Origin: an uncultured Pirellulales bacterium
Lineage (GTDB): Bacteria > Planctomycetota > Planctomycetia > Pirellulales > Thermoguttaceae
Direction of reading: 5' to 3'
Length of the DNA stretch: 64,000 bases
Assembly (NCBI GenBank): GCA_938015445.1
Contig: CALLPE010000050.1
Coordinates: 1 to 64,000, forward strand
Position 1 is the stretch's first letter. Every line of letters starts with the position of its first letter. Under the pieces are notes generated by a model. That model was not told where the DNA came from, searched no databases, and saw only the letters and a list, made by a program, of their open reading frames with translations. Below are positions 1 to 9,000 of the stretch, in pieces. A program made the position numbers and the translations under genes.

Positions 1-3000
1 CCGGCTCGCCCAGCAGGGCATCGACAACTGCGGCCGGCGGTTGGTCGCCGGGCGAGGCTAGCGCGCCCTGCCCACTGCCGAAGAACCTTAGGTCGATCAG
101 TTGCAGGGCTTCGGGGCCGACGCGGGGGTTGTTGCGGGCGATCATCTCGTCGGTGCTGTTGACCCGGCGATCGCGGTTGAAATCGTAAGGATTGGTCACC
201 GCCGCCGGAGCAATGCCCGTCCGGTTGGCACGCACCGCGGCGGCGTCGGCCAGCGTCACCTCGGCGCTTTGCGGATCATCGCCTGTGTCGCCAATCGAGT
301 TACCGTAATAAAAAACTTCATCCCCATACAACCCGGTGTTTGCGGTGGCCTTCAGCGTCACTTCTAGCCACTGGTTGCAGATTCGACCATCCTCCCAGAT
401 GAGAGTGATGCGGTCGGCGCCGCCGGGCGCTCCGCCGGGAGTTACAACCACCGATGACGGCGACGGCGCGGCCTGCCAGCTCTGCAAATCACCGGTGTTG
501 CCCACACGCAACCGAAGGTCGGTTTCCGCCGAGAAGCCTGCCGGGTTGGCTAGGTAGGCCACGTCGATAATGATGCCATTTATTCCGTGGACATAGCTCG
601 TGTAGTTGCTGAAAGAAGCCCGCTGCCCGCGTCGGAGCGGCGCCTTGTCGGCGGCGATGGCGTACTGGTCCAGCGGGTCGGCGCCGGCAGTTCGGCCATC
701 AAGAGCCGAATTGTTGTAGAACACGTACTGGCCGACGACCATCGCTTCGATCCTTCCCGGCGATGGAGCGGCGGCTACCCACGACTCCCGCTCGTCGCCC
801 CAAAGATTGCTTGCCAGTCGGTGCAGCGACTCGCCGGTGGCGTAACCGCCCCAGGCAGATCGGTAGCGGATTTCGTCGTGTGTCAGCGGGGGGTAATAGC
901 CGGGTTGGTTGGCTTGCGGATTGTCGGGACTTTGCAGGCGCACAAGCTCGCCGCTGTCGGAAAAATGCCCTGTATAGCCGCCCACAAAACCCGTCGGTTC
1001 CGCAGCCGCAATCCCGTAGGCAGTACGGAAGCGTTGCCACCGCTCGGCGTTAGCAGAATCCCAGGGATCAAAGGAAAGCACTACCAGCGTCTGGCCAGGC
1101 AGGATAGTCCGCCGCTGAGCGCTCAGCGTGCTGAAGTCGAACACCACGTTCTCCCAGGGACGTTCTGCGGTGCCAAGGCTCCAGTGGTTCAGGTCTATCG
1201 GCGAAGCAGTGGGATTGTACAGCTCGATGTATTCCAGATCGTCGGCGGCGCGGGTCAACTGGCGGCAGTACATCAGCTCGGTGATCACCACCTGCTGAAC
1301 GGCCCGCGGAGCGGCGTTGGCGCTACCCAACGTGCGCGCCGCTGTGGGGTAAACGTACCAGCGTCCTTCGCTGCTGACGAATCGCCCGACGCTCTGGCCG
1401 TTGGCCGTCGGCCCGAACTCCACATAATCTGCCACAGCGGTGATGTTCCCCTCGCCATCGGCCGCCGCCAGCCATACTTGGTCCCCGTACGCGCTGTTGA
1501 AGCTGAAATCGTTCGGCCCAGGATTGCTCGGATTGGGATTGAAATCGGCCTCGGTAAAGACCACGTATCCGCCGGCTGGAATCAGTCCCCTTTCGGCCGG
1601 GATGCGGTATTTCCTCAGATTACCGAACGAGTCGCTCAGATACCATCCGGTGATGTCGACTGGCTGAGCGGTCGGGTTGTGCAGTTCCACAGCGTCGGTC
1701 AGCGGCGGATCGGTGTGGGCCAGCACTTCGGTGATAATCACCTGCGCAATTATCGACTGGCCCTCCGCAGTGCCCGGCGAACCACCGTTCAAGACCCCGG
1801 GCTGCCAACTTTCCGGCAGGCTCCATGCGCTACGCGGCGTGGTGGGATCGGCGATCAGCAGTGCTCGGCCCTGACCAGCGGTTTCAGGGTACCACAGGTT
1901 ACTGTATTGGAATCGCAGTATGGCGGCTTCGTACGGAGAAGGTAGTTGGAGGACAATCTGCTCGCCGGCGTTGTCCAAGTTGCCGGAATACTGGCCCGCC
2001 ACGTTGGCACCGGGTCCGTAGCGATGATAGAACGCCCCCAGGTCGCGCACCACAAGCACATACTGACCGGGCGCGAGAATCATCTGTGGGAACGTGAACT
2101 CGACACCGCCGCTCAGCCGCACACCGCCCAGCTCCAGCGGAGCCGCCCCGATGTTCGTCAGTTCGATGTACTCGTAGTCGGCATCCTCGGCCGGGTAGTA
2201 CATCATTTCGGTAATCCGCAGCCCGGCGTCAAGCGCGCTGATCGGCTCCGGCACAACATTGCTGACGCCTGGCGTAGGCAAGGCGAAGAATGCGTAGGGA
2301 TACGAGGCCCCGTCGGGACTGCGGCCTTGCGAGTAATCGGTTGTTTGGCTAAAGTGCAACAACTTGTCGATCTGTTGCAACTGGCTATCATACAGAGCCA
2401 ACCATTCTTGATTGGCCGACACACGAAAACCCAAGTGGTGGAAACCTTTTTCGGTTTGACCGTCGGCCTTGAAAGCCACATATCCGCCGCCGGCAACATA
2501 AGACAACTGGCCAATGCGATGCTTGGTCGGCTGCGTTTGCGGATTGTCGGTCAGGTACAGGCCTTCTAGCGGCACCGGCAGCGGATCGGGATTGTACAGC
2601 TCCAGGAAGTCATCCACCAAACGAGCTTTTCCGCTGGCTAGCCACTCGTTGATCCGCAACGTTGCCGGATTGCCCGTCCGGGCCGCCTGGTTGGGACCGC
2701 CCAGCGTGGGAACCGTGAGCGTCCACTGCGCATCGTGACCGACCCGGCCGATCGACAAATCGGGAACTTGCGGACCGAAGCGGACCGAGTCCAGCACCGC
2801 CCGTCCATTGGCCGGCGCATCTAGCAACAACACCTGGTCGCTGTCGCCATCCAAAGCGAATCCCAAATGTATCCCCGGCAGTTCCGCACGGGTATCGGCA
2901 TACAGTACCAGGTATTCGCCCGGGCCAATGCTCACGTCGGCAGGGAAAACGAACTTTTCTGGCTCGGCCGGATCGTCGGTTAAAGCCATGCCAGCCAGAC

Positions 3001-6000
3001 TCATGGCTGTGGCGCCGGGGTTGTACAGCTCGATCATATCGGGCCAGCGGCCGAAATGCTGTACTGCTTGTCGGTTGATGGCCAGCACTTCGTTGATCCG
3101 CACGCTGCGCCAGGTACTGTCGACGGTCCAGGTCTTGGAAGCCGTCGGCGCGCTGTGGTTCTGCCAGGAGCCGGCATAATTCTTCCCCACCACGTACACG
3201 GTGTAACTGCCATCAACCAGGCCGGACAAGATCAGCGGCTGAGAAAGCGGGAACTCGTCGCTCCACGGGCCATCGTTGAGCCGGTACTTGTAGTGCGTGA
3301 TGCCCACACCGCCCACTGTAAGCGTGGCGCTGGCTGACGCAGTGAGCGCTTCCGGCTCACCAGTGATGGTTGCCCCGCCGGGCACCAGCGCGCCGCGATC
3401 AATCCCGTTAGGACCGCTGCCCAAGGCCGGAGAGCCGGGAAGCAGCGTGAACAGTCCCGCGGCCGGGTTGCACAATCGAGGATCTTCAGCGGTGTTGCCG
3501 CTGCCGTAGCTATGCCACTGCTGCGGCACTACGGAGTTGGTCACTGCCAGTTCCGGGGTTACAGCGCCGGGACGAACCGTCAGATCGAAGACCACCGGCA
3601 CATTGTCGAAGATCGACGAGTCCACTACTGCCCTGCGGCCGGCAGCGGCCGAGTCGCCCACTACGTCGAAGTAAATCGCTGCTTTTCCCGCTGCTACATT
3701 GACCACCGTGTTGTTGAGGAACTCCAGCGAACTGTTGTCCTTGACCAGCACGGCGTGGTCGACGTCGTAGAAGACGTTTCGGGCGACTACGTAGTGATGT
3801 CCTTCCAGCTCGCCATCGCCGGCCGAAATTACGTTCGACTCGCCCTGCTCGCCAATGTGATAGAGCGGGTCTTTGTGGAAGCGGTAGAAGATGTTCCCTT
3901 CGATGAGGAAATCGCCTTCCAGGTCCAGTGCGTCGTCGCCACCGCCCAGAAACACGTTACCGATGATCTGGGGAACCGGCTCGCCCGCGGCCTTGCTACC
4001 ACCTTTGAGGTCGATAATATCGTTGTGACCCTTGGTGGTGCCGAAGGTGTTTCCCTCAATCAGCATGTAGCCACCAATCGGTGCATTGGTCCCCCAGATC
4101 TGCTCGCTGTGGTTATTCGTCAGCGGTGCTTCGGCAGGGCCGAACATGTCGGTGAACACGCAATTGCGCACCACAAGCGAGGAGTTGACAGTGCGCAGCC
4201 GGCGGTATCGGGCATGGTCTAAAGTGCTATGCTCCAACACCAGGCTGGAGTTGGTGACTGCCACCATTGCTCGGTCCAGCGGATTGCCGGCCCCGAACAG
4301 CCCTTCCCCATACTCGATGATTGCCCAGGCGATGCGGTTGTCCTCGCTCGTATCCAGCAGGTGCAGGCCGTCCCACACGCCTGCGCCGGGGACTGCCGTC
4401 AGTCGGATTGGCCTATCTGGCGTACCCACGGCCCACAGCCGCCCGTTGACCGTCAGCCGGGCGCCGGCGTCGAAGAACACCGTCGTTCCCGGCGCAATGG
4501 TCAGGGTAGCTCCGCGATCGACTATTACCTCGCCACTGACACGATATGGGCCGCCGTCGGCATACATCAGTGTATCCACAGTTATGTGTCCACCGGGGAC
4601 CGTCCGCGGGGCGTATCTCCCATCGGGGTTCAGGGGACGGTAGCCCAGGTCGGCGCGAGTACCGTCCGGGTCGGGCACGCCGGCCGGATCGCCCGCGTCG
4701 ATACACGGAGACTGCGGCCGCAAGCGGTAATCGCGTCCCGGGCGGTCGTTGAACAACGGGTCGGCGCTGATGTTGTCGTGGCTTCCTCCATACGTCCACG
4801 CGGTGCTAATATTCGAGAAACTGATGTGGATGTCGTTCGGATCGTAGGGAGTGTCTATCTGCACCGCCTGATAAGCTAGGATGATGGAATTGGTGACGTT
4901 ATACACCGTATGTACATCAGGGTAGCCGTACTTGTTACGTCCCTGGATGCCGATGCCAGTGGGGTGGTCGTTTATGATCGTAGTGCGCTCGATATTGACC
5001 GTCACTGTGGAACCATTGGTTCCCTTAGAGGAAACTGCTGCCTGGCTACCGTCTTCGGGGGCAAGGGAGTTTTCCACTATAAGAGATCGGGTGATGGTAA
5101 CCTCGCCATTGTACACACTCACGCCTTTGTCGTTGGCCCCGCGCAATATCATGTCGTCAATCAGCACGGTGGAACCAAGCGTGTCGATGCAGTCGTCGTC
5201 TACGATTGCCACGGCGCCGCCGCGGAACACCACGGTCTGCCCGGCGCGCTGATCGTGGATGTATATGCCGTCGGCGTCGTCGTTGTAATGCATGCGTTGA
5301 ATGAAACTGCGGTCGAATAACAACTGGGTGCCGGTCAGTTCCGGCCCCATGACGGAGCGGGCAAGCAGTGTGCGGCGGAAGGTCACATCCGACACGGCCG
5401 AGGACTGCATGGTTTTGCCTACCGTATCGGTGATCGAGCAGTTCTCGAACACAACTGCGGAATTGTCGATGCGAAAGGCTGGCCCGGTACCAGTATGCCC
5501 TGCACCGGGCGAGCGACCGGCGAGCATCACCTCGGTGTATTGATATAGCGAGGGGGCAGCGCTGGAGTGGTGTATCTCGCCCCAGGCCAACCCCGGATTG
5601 TAGGCGGTGAAGGTCACTGGCGACTGAGGTGTGCCAAGCGATTGGATGCGGCCCAGCACGTCGATGTCAACGCCATCTGTGCCGGAGGGCACCCCATCGA
5701 GCAACACCAAAGTGCCCGGCATGACCGTCAGCGTGGTTCCGCTGGGCACGGTTAGATCGGCGGTGACGCGGACGGTGCCGCTCCAAGTCGTGTCTCCAGC
5801 AAGTGTACCGGAAACGGTGGTAATCGGCGTGCCTAGCAAGCTGGCCAGTTGCTTGCCGACCGACTGACCAGCCCAGCTTGCCGTCAGCGTGAAACTTTCC
5901 GTGCCGGAGACCGTGACCAACGCGCTGCCGATTCCGTTGTAAAGCGCCAGTTGCGTGCTGGAGAGCTGGACGTTAGGGTTGTCGGTCGAAAGCGTGACGG

Positions 6001-9000
6001 TGGCGTTCCAGCGGTCGCGGTCGATGCGGTCTTGGCTGTCGGTGATTTCGGCGCGGACCAGAATCGGCACGCCGGGCAGATAGCTATCGCGCACCAGCAG
6101 TTTCAGTTGCGGATCGGGACACACGCCGGGCGGATCGGCCAGCGGCGGCATTTCCGGCACATTTGCGGTTCGGTCGCACCACACGTCCACGTAACCGCGG
6201 TAAACCACATTGCCTCTGCCGTCGGGTTGATCGAACGCTTCGACCACCACCCGGTTAATGCCTGGCAGCAGCGGCACGCCCAATCCGCCGGAGCCGCCAG
6301 AACCACCGCCGCTGCCGCTTCCCCCGCCCGAGCCTCCCCCGCGGCGCACGACCACGCGCAACTCCGGCCGGTTGGCCAGCGTAGCGATTTCTCTGGAATT
6401 GAAGCGCACGCCGTCGGTGCCACCTGGCAGCAGCGCCCAACCGTAGTTGGTGGCCGGGTCGGCTTGCCATGCCCGCACCGAGGAGGTCACATCGGCTGAG
6501 CGTTTTCCGGTGCTCGAGGCGCTGAGCGTGGCGTCGGCTGTTGGAGCCGCTTCCACGCCGTCGGCCTGGATGCCGCCGACCCATGTGTTCCACGTGTCGG
6601 TGTCGTTCCACGGCTGCAACATGCGGTGCAGCGAGATGGTGTTGCCGGCATCGGTGACGTTCAAAGAAAGCGTGGCGCTGACGATTTGATCGTCCGCTCG
6701 GATCTGGTTCGGCCCATCGCCAAACAGGTTATCGAAGCGCAACAAGCCGTGAGCCGGGTAGCCGTTGTACTCTCCGTCGACGCGCAGCACCGTCGCCGTG
6801 GCGTAGTTGGTGTTGGGGTTTGCACCTTCCATGGCCGTGTCGAACGTGCCGGTGTACTCGGCGTATCCTTCCTGGAACACGATGCTAATGGTGTTGGTCT
6901 CGCCCAAGGTAACGATCAATTGCGGCCGGTTGGCAACCGTGCCCGCCTCGCTACAGTCCAGTTGCATTCCATCGCTGCCGCTGGGCAGAATCACCCAGCC
7001 GAAGTTCTTGCTGGGCTCAGCCCTCCAGGCCAGCAGCGAGGCGGTCACATCGATCGTCACTCTGCCGGTGGTTCTGGGCGTAAAGGTAGAGTCGGCGACG
7101 CTGAGGGCTTCGATGCCGTCGGCCTGGATGCCATCGCCTCCGAAGCTATTCGCCCAGGTCGCCGTTTCGCTCCACGGAACCAACAGGCGGTGCAACGACA
7201 TCGTGTTTGCGCTGGCATTGGTGACGTTAAGCACCAGCGAAGCGCTGGCGATCGACGCATCCAGCGGTATCTGCCACGGCTGATCGCCGAAGATGTTGTC
7301 GAAGCGGATCAGCCCTTGTGCCGGGTCGCGCTGCCCGGATGTCATCTCGCCGTCGACCAGTACGGGCGCATTCTCGTATGAGCTGTTCGGAGTGGATTGC
7401 CGGATGTGCGTATCCACCGTGCCTACATAGCCGTTGACGCCCTCTTGAAACGTGCGCGTATCGCTCGGCGGCGTATAACCGCCGATCAGCCATTGCCCGG
7501 TGGTGGGGTCCCACTCGGCGGGCAGTCCGGCGACATACACCGAGCGGGTCTGGACTACGTCGGCGGTCCCGCTGAGCACCACTGTATCAGCGGTCGTTTT
7601 GTAGTAGCCATTTTCCACCGGCAGCGAGCAGTTGATGGTGTACTGTCGCGGAATCTGCGCCAGCACGGCATTGGCGCGGTTGACCACGAACTGCTTCATG
7701 GCGTTGCGGTTCGACTCGGGCACCCATGAGCCAAGCACCTGATCGACCAGTGGGTCCATTACCGTTGGATTGAACACCGTGTCGATCAAGTCCACAAATG
7801 CTTTGTAGTACAGGGGAAGAATATCAGGGTGGCGTAAGAACCGCTGCAAGCCTTCGATGCCGTTGCTGCTGCCATCGCGGGGCGGATAGCCGTCGACCAC
7901 CGCGAATATCGGAAGATTGATCGGCGGACCGCCCAGACCGAAGGTGGTATCCAAATCGTGAGGCACAAGGATGAAGCGCGGATCGTTGGCCCCGCGATAC
8001 ATGAAGTAGTCGTCGCCCACTCCGGTGGTCAAAGTGGTCTCGTAGTTGATGATCAGCGAATCCAACGCCAGGTAGCGGACCCATTGCTCGACGTTTATCA
8101 CTTCGCTCACGTCCTGGAAGTAGGTGGCGTCGGGGGCGTTGTTGAGCACGTAGAGCATGTGGATCAGGTCCGACCAGTCGTCTTGCTCCTCGTGGTTTTC
8201 CTTGAAGTAACGGTCGCGGTAGACGTCGGGATCTGTGCCTTGGTACCTGAGGTCGGCATCACGGTTTCCGCTGCTATTGGCACGGAAAGCGCTGTAGAGA
8301 TTTCCGCCTGGGTCATCGGGAATGTGTCTTTCGAGGAAATCCCCGTTAAAAGCCTCCAACAACCCATAAGTTCCCCATTGATAGTTACCCGATACCGCCG
8401 GATTGACGTTGTTGATCCGCAATTGCACCGGGGTCAAATCAGGGACAGCGAAGCCAGCCATTTGATAAACGGCTGCGCCTAGCGCCTGGGCGTGCACCGC
8501 GCGGCAATTGAAGTTCAGTGCCACCAAGTTGTTCCAGGGACGGTCGTGGGGAATGGCGACGTGGAAGTTGTTGGGCGGCCCGACTCGGCTGCCGTGTCCC
8601 CGGTTCCTCACCCCAACGTTATAACGGACGTTCGGACCGGTGCCATCTACCACGATCAGGGTGGCGTTCATCATGGCGTTGCTGTCTTGGTCGCCGCCGC
8701 CGGCCCCGATGTCGGCCAGCTCGGCCCGCTCGGCCGCGGTCATTACCAGACGGAACACCGGTTGTGCGCCGGGCAGCCAGGGCGTATTCGGGTCGAAGCT
8801 ATCGTCGACCTGGTACAGTAGCGCTGCCCGCTGACCGGTAATGGGATTCGGGGCAGGCCATGTACGAGTGTGGCCCATCGAATCGGAAGCCCACAGATAG
8901 AACTCCACGATCGTGCCATTGCTTCGCGGAGGCAGAACCGCACCGAAAATCCGGTCGCCGGCAGCACCATCGCCGTGCAGACCGTCGTCGTACATCACCG

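Noticed and set aside
587-1945. 452-aa plus-strand open frame
   Set aside because: It is antisense to the giant gene, is Arg/Gly/Val-rich and shows no domain, while the opposite frame gives clear LTD domains.
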